A program made the position numbers and the translations under genes. From the NCBI GenBank assembly GCA_910578335.1, contig CAJTPU010000017.1:8958-72957 (forward strand): DNA of 64,000 bases. The letters run 5' to 3'. Each line of letters starts with the position of its first letter. Position 1 is the first letter of the stretch. Origin of the DNA: an uncultured Lachnospiraceae bacterium (GTDB lineage: Bacteria; Bacillota; Clostridia; Lachnospirales; Lachnospiraceae). Below, piece by piece: positions 8,578 to 15,300 of the stretch. Under the pieces are notes generated by a model that saw only the letters and a list, made by a program, of their open reading frames with translations, did no database searches and had not been told where the DNA came from.

Positions 8578-9804
8578 TCAAGGTTTTTGTTTCCAATTCC
8601 AGAACTCGTGAACTAAACTCCGATATCCCCATTTTTTCATGGTTTCATAACGAATCCGGTAATTTCCTTTATAATGGCGTCCGGTAACCGTGTAACGGAT
8701 ATATTCCTGCATATAGGCGTCAATTTCCCGCAGACCGGTATCCACGGTCAGATTGGAGAAGAACCAGCGGTTCCATGTAAAATCTTCCCGTCCGGTATCC
8801 TCTGAGGCAGCACATCCAAAAAATTTGTGGTTCATGGCACGAATAAAGCCGATGGCGGCTTTTTCCCCGGAAAGACTTTTTTTGCGCTGCCAGCGCCGAA
8901 GTGCTTCTGATTTCCGCCGGATTTTTGCTTTTGTCTTTGCAATTGTATGGGCGGATAAATCGACATTCCCATTTTGATAACAAAAGCCGAGAAATTCCAA
9001 TGCTTCATTAGGTTTATAAATCTGCAGTTTATCGGGATTGACATGGAGACCCAAGTAAAAAAGCCTTTTATTCAGCACAGCCTGCCAGTGTAATAACGCC
9101 TCAAGGCTGTCTGCAAACAGCAGAATGTCGTCCGAATATCGAAAATAGAGCACGCCATTTTGCTGAAAAAAGAAGTCGGTATCTTTCAGGTACAAATTGG
9201 CAAGAAAAGGGGAGAAAGGCGTCCCCGCCATAGCGCCATGTTTTTCCTGCAACAGCTTTTTACCTTCCCATACCCGCTCCTCCAAAAGAATTCTTTCAAA
9301 AAGCCGGTACAGGGGAGGGTCTTCATTTTTTAGAAAGGCAAGCTGGGAAAGCAGCTTTTTCACATCAATGGAGTTGAAATAGTTGCTGATGTCTACCTTC
9401 AGACAATAGCTTCGTGCCGTCCGTTTGTCCAGACGAAGTCTTGAAATAGCAGTTTTGGCGCCAATACCACGCCGAAATGCGTAACAGTTTTCGCAAAACA
9501 GGCTGTCATATTGGTATAACTGGAAGGAAATAAATTTGAGAAAAAGCCCTTCATCTCCCTCAAAAGAGTATACGATTCTTTTTTTACGGGTTCCTTCCTT
9601 ATTGATAGTCCGTCTTACGGGAAAGCCGGAGGGAAAGCATTCCTTCTGCCATGCCTGGCAGAGCGGCAGGTATGCTTTTCTCTCGATAAAATCCCGCAGC
9701 ACTTTTTCTTCCGCAGCGGACAAATGTTGTCTTTCGATTTTGTAAGTCAGAAAAATCTGCCAGTTTTCTTCGACGGCGGCTTTCTGTAGGATTGTTGTGT
9801 GCAT
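8578..9804 (-). CDS. Stand-alone reverse transcriptase
   Basis: 408 residues from ATG at 9804, preceded by AGGA eight bases upstream; a TTG at 9828 is possible but its ribosome site is poor. The RT core is complete. Block 3 is CLKVDISNYFNSID (catalytic Asp near residue 138), block 4 is AGTPFSPFLANLYL, block 5 is YFRYSDDILLFAD (the YxDD pair), and LEFLGFCY follows in block 6. The C-terminal 100 residues form an Arg/Lys-rich thumb-like region (RRWQRKKS, then MKKWGYRSLVHEFW). No maturase, endonuclease or integrase domain is present and no intron RNA is evident. The gene follows about 150 nt of structured sequence, suggesting a retron-like or DRT-type defence system. The class is not resolved. 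Confidence 0.85.
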   Translation of the reverse strand: MHTTILQKAAVEENWQIFLTYKIERQHLSAAEEKVLRDFIERKAYLPLCQAWQKECFPSGFPVRRTINKEGTRKKRIVYSFEGDEGLFLKFISFQLYQYDSLFCENCYAFRRGIGAKTAISRLRLDKRTARSYCLKVDISNYFNSIDVKKLLSQLAFLKNEDPPLYRLFERILLEERVWEGKKLLQEKHGAMAGTPFSPFLANLYLKDTDFFFQQNGVLYFRYSDDILLFADSLEALLHWQAVLNKRLFYLGLHVNPDKLQIYKPNEALEFLGFCYQNGNVDLSAHTIAKTKAKIRRKSEALRRWQRKKSLSGEKAAIGFIRAMNHKFFGCAASEDTGREDFTWNRWFFSNLTVDTGLREIDAYMQEYIRYTVTGRHYKGNYRIRYETMKKWGYRSLVHEFWNWKQKP

Positions 9805-9847
9805 ATATTTTTTCCTGTTTTGATTCAAGCGCCTGAAATGTTACCAT

Positions 9848-9997
9848 GAAAAAAAGAGAGAAACAGCTTTGAAGCAATAAAGCTGTGCTTATTGCTACCG
9901 GATGCAACATGTCTCCATTGCCCGCAAAATGCCAAATGGTACGAGACATGCTTTATCCCTGACGGGCGCAATCAAAATTGCATTTCTCTCTTTTTTC
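9848..9997 (-). ncRNA. Candidate structured RNA upstream of the reverse transcriptase
   Basis: In the 216-bp leader of the RT gene, bases 9848-9863 pair with 9983-9997 (15 of 16, one bulge), closing a terminal stem. Inside are CATGTCTC/GAGACATG (9908-9915 with 9943-9950), CCATT/AATGG within it, GCAAT-CAAA-ATTGC (9968-9981), and ACAGCTTT/AAAGCTGT (9863-9870 with 9879-9886), which competes with AGCAATAA/TTATTGCT. GCCCG/CGGGC (9920-9924 with 9963-9967) could form a pseudoknot. A weak promoter (TTGCAG, 18 bp, TATATT) lies upstream in the end of the 10021 gene. Transcription and exact ends are inferred. Confidence 0.5.
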
Positions 9998-10020
9998 TAA
10001 TATATTTAATGGAAAATATA

Positions 10021-10500
10021 TTACATGGGAATGATATTCTGCAACTGTTGTAGTATATAGCTGCTGCGGTTTGGCAGACGCAGCAGGAAATGTACATACC
10101 CGATACCGCAGTCAGCGCAGGCTTGTTTGGACTGTAGCACGATTTTCTGGCGGTAATCGTTGGGGTTCTCTAAAATATTAATCATGGCGATAGCTTGTCC
10201 GCCGCGGTACACGCCGTAGGTATACTGCCAGGGAACGGATGAGCCGATGCCGGAAGCAGAAACATTTTGGCGCAGTTCGCAGTCGCTGAAATGTTCTGTA
10301 AAAATAGAAAAAATACGGTTTTCTACAACTGCGGCGCTGCCGTGGCAGTCTCCTTCGCCGTCTGCAGATGCGCTTTTTAAGGATGCTGTGCCGCCATTCA
10401 AATCAGAAACGGCATCCTTGGCGGCGTCTGCTACGCGGTCGACTACATTGCTGATAATTTTCCGGGTTCCCCCGCTCAATAATTTGTCTAAAAATCCCAT
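10021..10500 (-). CDS. Hypothetical protein upstream of the reverse transcriptase
   Basis: 159 residues from the second of two tandem ATGs (GGAG lies six bases upstream); ATG at 10503 and TTG at 10512 are alternatives. The N-terminal 30 residues (MGFLDKLLSGGTRKIISNVV) look like an amphipathic helix, followed by a Gly/Ser/Asp-rich linker and a C-terminal domain of about 95 residues (VENRIFSIFTEHFSD to the end). I do not recognise the family. It lies on the same strand as the RT with the structured RNA region between, so it could be co-transcribed or merely adjacent. Confidence 0.7.
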   Translation of the reverse strand: MGFLDKLLSGGTRKIISNVVDRVADAAKDAVSDLNGGTASLKSASADGEGDCHGSAAVVENRIFSIFTEHFSDCELRQNVSASGIGSSVPWQYTYGVYRGGQAIAMINILENPNDYRQKIVLQSKQACADCGIGYVHFLLRLPNRSSYILQQLQNIIPM

Positions 10501-10641
10501 CATAATCTCCAAACGATAAAAATTTTTTGCATGTAGTCAGCATAACACAAAGAAGTATATTTGTCTATAATGTGAAGGCTTGTTAAAAGGGCAGGAGGCT
10601 GCCGCTAAAATTGTATTTTCGCAAATTTATGGAAAATCACA

Positions 10642-10670
10642 TTGTCTTATGGGAAGGGTAAGTCTATAAT
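10642..10670 (+). promoter_or_regulatory. Sigma-A-type promoter for the methyltransferase
   Basis: TTGTCT (10642-10647), a 17-bp spacer and TATAAT (10665-10670), 60 bases before the start codon at 10730. The rest of 10501-10729 shows nothing recognisable. Confidence 0.7.
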
Positions 10671-10729
10671 ACTGTCATATAAGAAGAGTGGCAGGTAAAA
10701 GGCGGAAGTTCACAGACACAGGAGGTATT

Positions 10730-11932
10730 ATGTACGATACGATTGTAACACTGAAAAAAGGCGGCGGCAGAACCCTGAAAGCAGGCGGGGCGTGGATATA
10801 TGACAATGAAATAGATTCTATAACGGGAAGCTTTGAAAACGGTGATATTGTTACCGTGCATGATTTTGACGGGTATTTTCTGGGCTATGGTTTTATCAAC
10901 ACCAAATCAAAGCTGACAATTCGAATGCTTTCCCGCAGGAAGGGCGCGGTGATAGATGACGCCTTTTTGGAGCAGAGAGTGCAGGAAGCCTGGGATTATC
11001 GGAAGCAGGTGATTGATACGGGGAGCTGCAGGCTGATTTTTGGGGAGGCGGACTATCTGCCCGGCATCGTAATAGATAAATTTGAGGATGTACTGGTGGT
11101 AGAGTCCCTTGCGCTGGGGATTGACAGGCTGAAAGAAAAGATTTTGGAAGCAGTGAAGCGGGTGTTGTCAAAGGACGGCATTGTCATCAGAGGAATCTAT
11201 GAGCGCAGCGACGCCAAGGTGCGGGAGCAGGAGGGAATGGAGCGCAGCAAGGGCTTTATCGGGGAGCCCTTTGACCCGCATGTAGAAATTGTGGAAAACG
11301 GAGTGAAATACATTGTCAATGTGGAGGAGGGACAGAAGACAGGATTTTTTCTGGACCAAAAGAACAACCGTGCGGCGATTCATAAAATCTGTAGGGGCAA
11401 AAAGGTACTGGACTGCTTTACCCACACGGGCTCTTTTGCGTTAAATGCAGGGATTGCCGGGGCAAGGGAAGTTATCGGCGTGGATGCCTCCGAGCTTGGC
11501 ATTGCGCAGGCGAGAGAAAACGCTGTGTTGAACCATTTGGAGGACAGGGTGCGGTTTCTCTGTGCGGATGTCTTTGAGCTGCTTCCCTCACTGGAGGAAA
11601 AAGGGGAAAGGTTTGATGTGGTTATCTTAGACCCGCCTGCCTTTACCAAATCCCGCAGCTCTGTAAAAAATGCCGTAAAAGGATATCGGGAAATCAATCT
11701 GCGGGGTATGAAGCTGGTTGAGGACGGGGGTTTTCTTGCCACCTGTTCCTGCTCTCATTTTATGGAACCGGAGCTTTTTAAAAAGACCATTGCGGAGGCG
11801 GCGAGAGGCGCTCACAAGCGCCTGCGTCAGGTGGAGTTCCGGACACAGGCGCCGGACCATCCTATACTCTGGGCGGCGGATTCCTCTTATTATTTGAAGT
11901 TTTATATTTTTCAGGTATCCAATGAACGCTGA
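10730..11932 (+). CDS. Class I SAM-dependent rRNA methyltransferase (RlmI/YccW-like)
   Basis: 400 residues from ATG at 10730, preceded by ACAGGAGG; an upstream in-frame GTG lacks such a site. The N-terminal PUA domain (to about residue 75) is followed by a linker and a Rossmann methyltransferase. Visible motifs are KVLDCFTHTGSFALNAG for SAM binding, VIGVDASELG, and VVILDPPAFTKS for the catalytic loop. E. coli RlmI methylates C1962 of 23S rRNA; the same role is likely but substrate position is inferred. The frame ends inside a strong inverted repeat at 11911-11953. Confidence 0.88.
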   Translation: MYDTIVTLKKGGGRTLKAGGAWIYDNEIDSITGSFENGDIVTVHDFDGYFLGYGFINTKSKLTIRMLSRRKGAVIDDAFLEQRVQEAWDYRKQVIDTGSCRLIFGEADYLPGIVIDKFEDVLVVESLALGIDRLKEKILEAVKRVLSKDGIVIRGIYERSDAKVREQEGMERSKGFIGEPFDPHVEIVENGVKYIVNVEEGQKTGFFLDQKNNRAAIHKICRGKKVLDCFTHTGSFALNAGIAGAREVIGVDASELGIAQARENAVLNHLEDRVRFLCADVFELLPSLEEKGERFDVVILDPPAFTKSRSSVKNAVKGYREINLRGMKLVEDGGFLATCSCSHFMEPELFKKTIAEAARGAHKRLRQVEFRTQAPDHPILWAADSSYYLKFYIFQVSNER

Positions 11933-11953
11933 AAGTGTTCATTGGATACCTGA
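11911..11953. repeat. Perfect 17-bp inverted repeat across the methyltransferase stop
   Basis: Arms 11911-11927 and 11937-11953 are exact reverse complements around a 9-nt loop that contains the stop codon. No T-run follows on either strand, so a standard terminator is doubtful. It may stabilise the 3' end or mark an old insertion or recombination joint. Confidence 0.7.
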
Positions 11954-11960
11954 GACGTTC

Positions 11961-11999
11961 GCCACAGCGCATAGGCAGTCTTGGTGAGATGGACAAACC
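11961..11999 (-). pseudogene. Short remnant of an SGNH-hydrolase gene
   Basis: Bases 11962-11997 match 14114-14149, inside the intact SGNH hydrolase, at 31 of 36 positions. Read on the minus strand the fragment encodes FVHLTKTAYALW, matching FVHLTSTAYALW of the intact gene. No other part of the gene is recognisable here, so this looks like the last trace of a decayed duplicate. Confidence 0.5.
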
Positions 12000-12037
12000 G
12001 TCACTGAGTAGCCCGCTGTAAGCTTTCTCTCCCCATC

Positions 12038-13465
12038 TTAATCCAAACGGAATAATACGGAGCTTTCGTTCATCAATAGTTCTTCAGTAGTCAGCTCTAT
12101 AAGAGAACGGTCATAAAAACAGACGACTGCTCCGTCATATCCGATGGGAACTCTGAAATAAAAATCTGTTTCTACGGTATAAGTATTATCTTTCCACTGT
12201 ACGGTGTCCCAATTATCCTGCGAAAAGAAAGCACATTTTACATAATCCGTTCCGTTATAGTTTACTGTATAGAGCCTTAGCGTTTTATCATCATTGTTGT
12301 GTAGAGAATTTATTTTTAGTGCATCGTTATAAAAGTCGATAAAACGGGAGGCCGGATAATAAACACCAAACATCTGCGCATTTTCATCGCTAAAAACAAC
12401 AGTAGCATGGACGCTGCGCCATTCGTAGCCGTCTATGTTTTCGAGAGTTTCCTCATTTTCTGTGATGCGGTAGTCGGAAAATGTGAGGGAAGCCAGTGTT
12501 TTGGCAGTATCGTCGCTGCATAAACCGATATAATCGTAGGCAGTATTTTCTTCTGTATCGATGGTGATTCCTAATTCTGCAAGAGACTTTGCAGCGTTGT
12601 TTACAGGCTCTCCTGAGGCGGCAGGCAGACGGAAAAATACGGTATTGTCATTTGCCACATCATAGATATGCATGCCGTCTTCCCATGCATCATCGTTATA
12701 ACCAACTCCTACGACGGTTCCGTCGTAGCCCTCCGGTACGCAAAAATAAAAACGAATCCAACGTTTTTCATAGGAGAGGTAAGAGGATTGTATGTAACTG
12801 TGACATTCCGTATAGTCTTTTCCGTTAAAAGAAACGGCATAGGTGTCTATGTTGTCGTCATCCGTTACGAAGCTGTCGTCATGTCCGGTGATATTATAAT
12901 AATCTTCATTACATATAGGGGAGCGGAAGCTATAGTTCTGTGCGTTTTCATCTGTAAAATCCTGTATTATGGTAATTGCCTGTACTACATAGCCCTCCGG
13001 CACATCAAAAAGTTCAAAGCGGTCCGTGAGCATGTAATCTGTAAAGGTGACGGTTCCTGTGGTAACGAGGCTTTCGTCATAATAGCAGGGCGCCTCATAA
13101 GTGTACGGTGTGTCAAAGTCCGTATGGCAGGTAAGTGCCCATTTTTCAAAATCAGCCGTCAGAGGCTCTCCTGCTGTTTCCCCACAGACCGTACACACAG
13201 GCGCCTGCTGGTAATTTGCCTCCGTTAATGCGCCATGCCCTAAGGGCTCTCCTTCCGTTTCACCGCAGACGCTGCAGGTTTTGGGCAGGGCACAGGTGGC
13301 TTCCGCCCATGTGTGTCCCAAGGCTTCTCCCTCCGTTTCACCGCCCACCGTGCAGGTTTTAGGCTCCGTGCAGGTGGCTTCCAGCCATTCATGTTTTAGA
13401 TGGCAGCCGGTCAGCAATACACAGGACAGCGCCATCATCATGCCATAAGAAAATTTCTTTTTCAT
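12038..13465 (-). CDS. Lipoprotein with Cys-rich N-terminal repeats
   Basis: 475 residues; ATG preceded by GAGAGGATACTACGC. The signal peptide ends in a lipobox LLTGC near residue 21. Three imperfect repeats of about 25 residues follow (EATCTEPKTCTVGGETEGE, EATCALPKTCSVCGETEGE, QQAPVCTVCGETAGE), a pattern common in secreted Clostridia proteins. Residues 110-475 hold two related halves with segments such as VQAITIIQDFTDENAQ and RSVHATVVFSDENAQ, suggesting an internal duplication. It is surface-anchored with unknown function. It is divergent from the small RHH gene. Confidence 0.8.
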   Translation of the reverse strand: MKKKFSYGMMMALSCVLLTGCHLKHEWLEATCTEPKTCTVGGETEGEALGHTWAEATCALPKTCSVCGETEGEPLGHGALTEANYQQAPVCTVCGETAGEPLTADFEKWALTCHTDFDTPYTYEAPCYYDESLVTTGTVTFTDYMLTDRFELFDVPEGYVVQAITIIQDFTDENAQNYSFRSPICNEDYYNITGHDDSFVTDDDNIDTYAVSFNGKDYTECHSYIQSSYLSYEKRWIRFYFCVPEGYDGTVVGVGYNDDAWEDGMHIYDVANDNTVFFRLPAASGEPVNNAAKSLAELGITIDTEENTAYDYIGLCSDDTAKTLASLTFSDYRITENEETLENIDGYEWRSVHATVVFSDENAQMFGVYYPASRFIDFYNDALKINSLHNNDDKTLRLYTVNYNGTDYVKCAFFSQDNWDTVQWKDNTYTVETDFYFRVPIGYDGAVVCFYDRSLIELTTEELLMNESSVLFRLD

Positions 13466-13586
13466 GCGTAGTATCCTCTCTTCAATTTTTTTACATAATT
13501 CTCTTGTACTACTTTATCCTACTTTAGGCGACTAGTCAATATGGAATACTACAAAATGATATATTTAGCGAAAAAGGAGTAAGCGT

Positions 13587-13745
13587 ATGAAGCCATTAAA
13601 AACGAAGGTAAGCATTACTTTGGACACAGAAGTAATAGAAGAAATAAAAGAGCTTGCAGAACAGGATGACCGTTCTTTTTCGCAGTATGTGAATCTGGTT
13701 TTAAAGGATTATCTAAAAAAGCAGGACAAAAAAGAGGATGCGTAA
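13587..13745 (+). CDS. Small ribbon-helix-helix (Arc/CopG-like) DNA-binding protein
   Basis: 52 residues; ATG preceded by AAAGGAGTAAGCGT. The protein has a beta strand (KTKVSITLDTEV), two helices (EEIKELAEQ, then SFSQYVNLVLKDYLKK) and a charged tail, the classic RHH layout for a dimeric repressor. No toxin gene adjoins it, so it is not an obvious antitoxin. Its stop codon lies in the loop of a terminator hairpin. The divergent intergenic region with the lipoprotein contains CTACTTTA twice (13509-13528) and an extended -10 TGATATATT, possible control sites. Confidence 0.8.
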   Translation: MKPLKTKVSITLDTEVIEEIKELAEQDDRSFSQYVNLVLKDYLKKQDKKEDA

Positions 13746-13760
13746 TGTGCGCATCCTTTT
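13735..13760 (+). terminator. Terminator overlapping the RHH gene stop
   Basis: AGGATGCG (13735-13742) pairs with CGCATCCT (13750-13757), followed by TTT. The stop codon is in the loop. Confidence 0.8.
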
Positions 13761-13773
13761 GGTGTTATTCATG

Positions 13774-13808
13774 ACAATAGAAGACTCGCGAAGCATGGAT
13801 TCTATTGT
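13774..13808. repeat. Hairpin repeat with 17-nt conserved core, copy 1
   Basis: Arms ACAATAGAA/TTCTATTGT surround the core GACTCGCGAAGCATGGA. A 35-bp near-identical copy (34 of 35) occurs at 43135-43169, 29 kb away. It lies between the convergent RHH and SGNH genes. Confidence 0.8.
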
Positions 13809-13815
13809 TTATATA

Positions 13816-13844
13816 GCAAAAGTCTCACGAAGCGAGGATTTTGC
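13816..13844. repeat. Hairpin repeat with 17-nt conserved core, divergent copy
   Basis: Arms GCAAAA/TTTTGC surround the core GTCTCACGAAGCGAGGA, which matches copy 1 at 13 of 17 positions. The arms differ from copy 1 but remain complementary. Confidence 0.65.
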
Positions 13845-13882
13845 GGTTCTGCTTTTGATGCCGTGTCTGCGGCGGGTATTTG

Positions 13883-14872
13883 TCATGGTCCCGTTGTCGT
13901 GTCTGCAGCGGGTGTTTGTCCTACGCCTTCCGCTGTGTCTGCAGCAGATGTTTGTCCTGCGCCTTCCGCTGTGTCTGCAGCAGGCATTTGTCCTGCGCTT
14001 TCTGCCGTGTCTGCAGCAGGCGTTTGTCCTGCGCTTTCTGCTGTGTCTATAGCCGGTGCTTCGGCTTCTTTTGCAGAGAGTGCGCTGCCTGCGTAATGGA
14101 TAAGCTCTGTTTCCCACAGTGCATAGGCAGTTGATGTGAGATGGACAAATTTGTCGCCGCAGCAGTCTTCTGCAAGGTTGCCGTTGCCGTCTGATATGAC
14201 GGTACATAAATCGAGGTATCCCCAGCCGTTTTCCTCAGCCATTTCCTGTAAGAGAGTATTGTACGCCGCAATGTTTGTGTTGTTCAGTGCGTCCTTCCCG
14301 GCGCCTTCTAACGTATAGGTTATGCTGATAATATGAATTTCCAGCTCCGGCGAGACTTCCAGTATCTTGTCAATCAGCTCCTTGTATTTGTCACGGGTCT
14401 TCTCAGGTCCCCATATGCCGATATCGTTGATTCCGAGCATGATAAAAGCGCGTTGGCAGCCTGTGAGGGGAACGGCATCCCAAACCAAATACTTTTCCCC
14501 GTTATATTTTGGATGTGTGCGGCTTTTGTCTAAGGGTTTCAGGGCGTTCCTTACGCCGTAGCTCACTTCCGCCAGAAACGAAATATCCTGAACATAGGTT
14601 TCCTGCTTTGCGCTGTAATTACGAAATCCTGCCATGATGGAATCGCCGATAAAAACAGAATTTCCAAAGTAGGCGCGCAGCTCTTCGTCAGTCAAAGCCG
14701 GCGGTTCGGGAGATTCCGGCAGTGCAGTGCCGGACGATTCGCCAGTCAAGTCTGCCGGCGGTTCAAACTCGGCAGCAGATGCCTGTATACTGCCTGCAAA
14801 ATGTAAAAGTACAAACATTGCCGCGAGGGCAATACATAAAAAGGTTTTTTTCTGACCTGATTTTTTAAACAT
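13883..14872 (-). CDS. Secreted SGNH/GDSL-type hydrolase with C-terminal Ala-rich repeats
   Basis: 329 residues from ATG at 14872; GGAGG is 13 bases upstream, rather far. A signal peptide (LCIALAAMFVLLHFAGSIQA) precedes the hydrolase domain: block I is VFIGDSIMAGF with the catalytic Ser, block III is AFIMLGINDIGIWG, and the catalytic Asp/His region is CGDKFVHLTSTAY. The family hydrolyses ester or acetyl groups on glycans. The tail carries about 4.5 copies of a 12-residue unit DTAESAGQTPAA. A fragment of a second copy lies at 11961-11999. Confidence 0.85.
   Translation of the reverse strand: MFKKSGQKKTFLCIALAAMFVLLHFAGSIQASAAEFEPPADLTGESSGTALPESPEPPALTDEELRAYFGNSVFIGDSIMAGFRNYSAKQETYVQDISFLAEVSYGVRNALKPLDKSRTHPKYNGEKYLVWDAVPLTGCQRAFIMLGINDIGIWGPEKTRDKYKELIDKILEVSPELEIHIISITYTLEGAGKDALNNTNIAAYNTLLQEMAEENGWGYLDLCTVISDGNGNLAEDCCGDKFVHLTSTAYALWETELIHYAGSALSAKEAEAPAIDTAESAGQTPAADTAESAGQMPAADTAEGAGQTSAADTAEGVGQTPAADTTTGP
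13890..14052 (-). repeat. 36-bp tandem repeats in the hydrolase tail
   Basis: About 4.5 imperfect 36-bp units encode the 12-residue Ala/Thr/Gly-rich repeats at the hydrolase C-terminus. Such in-frame arrays can change length between strains. Confidence 0.75.
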
Positions 14873-15176
14873 ACTGCAATCAATACCTCCTTTATTCGGG
14901 CAAAACAACAGCATGTGCTGCCCGTAAATAGTCTTTACTTTGATTAAAGTACCGTATTGTAACAGCAATACTATATTCCAATTCAGGTAATTGGTCAATA
15001 TAATTGTGTCGTTTCTGATTTTTGTTTTTATACAATAATCGTACTTGTTCTGCCCTAATGTGCCGTCCGGCTTACATTTCGCCAAATATCTTGTCCGGTC
15101 AGTACACCAGACGGCAAATTCATAGAGTAAAAAATTTTTGATTTTGGGGACTTCTGCTCGTAAGTTGCAGGAAATA

Positions 15177-15185
15177 TGGTATAAT
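15177..15185 (+). promoter_or_regulatory. Extended -10 promoter for the lipoprotein gene
   Basis: TG-G-TATAAT at 15177-15185, with no convincing -35. The predicted leader would be over 100 nt long and would include the hairpin repeat at 15237-15268. Confidence 0.5.
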
Positions 15186-15236
15186 GTCGACAGACATGAT
15201 ACCGGCTCGGAGCGAAGCGGAGTAGCCATCCGCCGG

Positions 15237-15268
15237 GCAAAGCGAGTGTGCATCGCGAAGCGCTTTGC
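15237..15268. repeat. GCGAAGC-core hairpin in lipoprotein leader
   Basis: GCAAAGCG and CGCTTTGC form a perfect 8-bp stem around AGTGTGCATCGCGAAG. The loop shares TCGCGAAG with the 13774 and 43135 repeats, so it may be a distant member of that family. Confidence 0.5.
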
Positions 15269-15300
15269 GCTTGAAGATTTTTTATTTGGGAGAGGGTGCT

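Larger units (their letters stand above)
14873..15300. other. 428-bp intergenic region between divergent SGNH and lipoprotein genes
   Basis: It holds palindrome TACTTT-GATT-AAAGTA (14936-14951), hairpin CAGCATGTGCTG (14909-14920), the plus-strand extended -10 promoter (15177-15185) and two GCGAAGC-containing repeats in the lipoprotein leader (15203-15270). No gene was found. Confidence 0.6.

Noticed and set aside
9599..9949. Minus-strand open frame of 116 residues over the RT start
   Set aside because: Two thirds of it overlap the RT gene in another frame, with Arg-rich and unlikely composition. It was treated as a shadow frame.
8578..10020. Diversity-generating retroelement
   Set aside because: No template/variable repeat pair, no Avd-type helical gene and no C-type-lectin-like target gene was found near the RT. 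Block 4 reads SP, not the SQ usual in those RTs.
13890..14052. CRISPR-like array
   Set aside because: Contiguous 36-bp in-frame repeats with no spacers at the end of the SGNH hydrolase gene.
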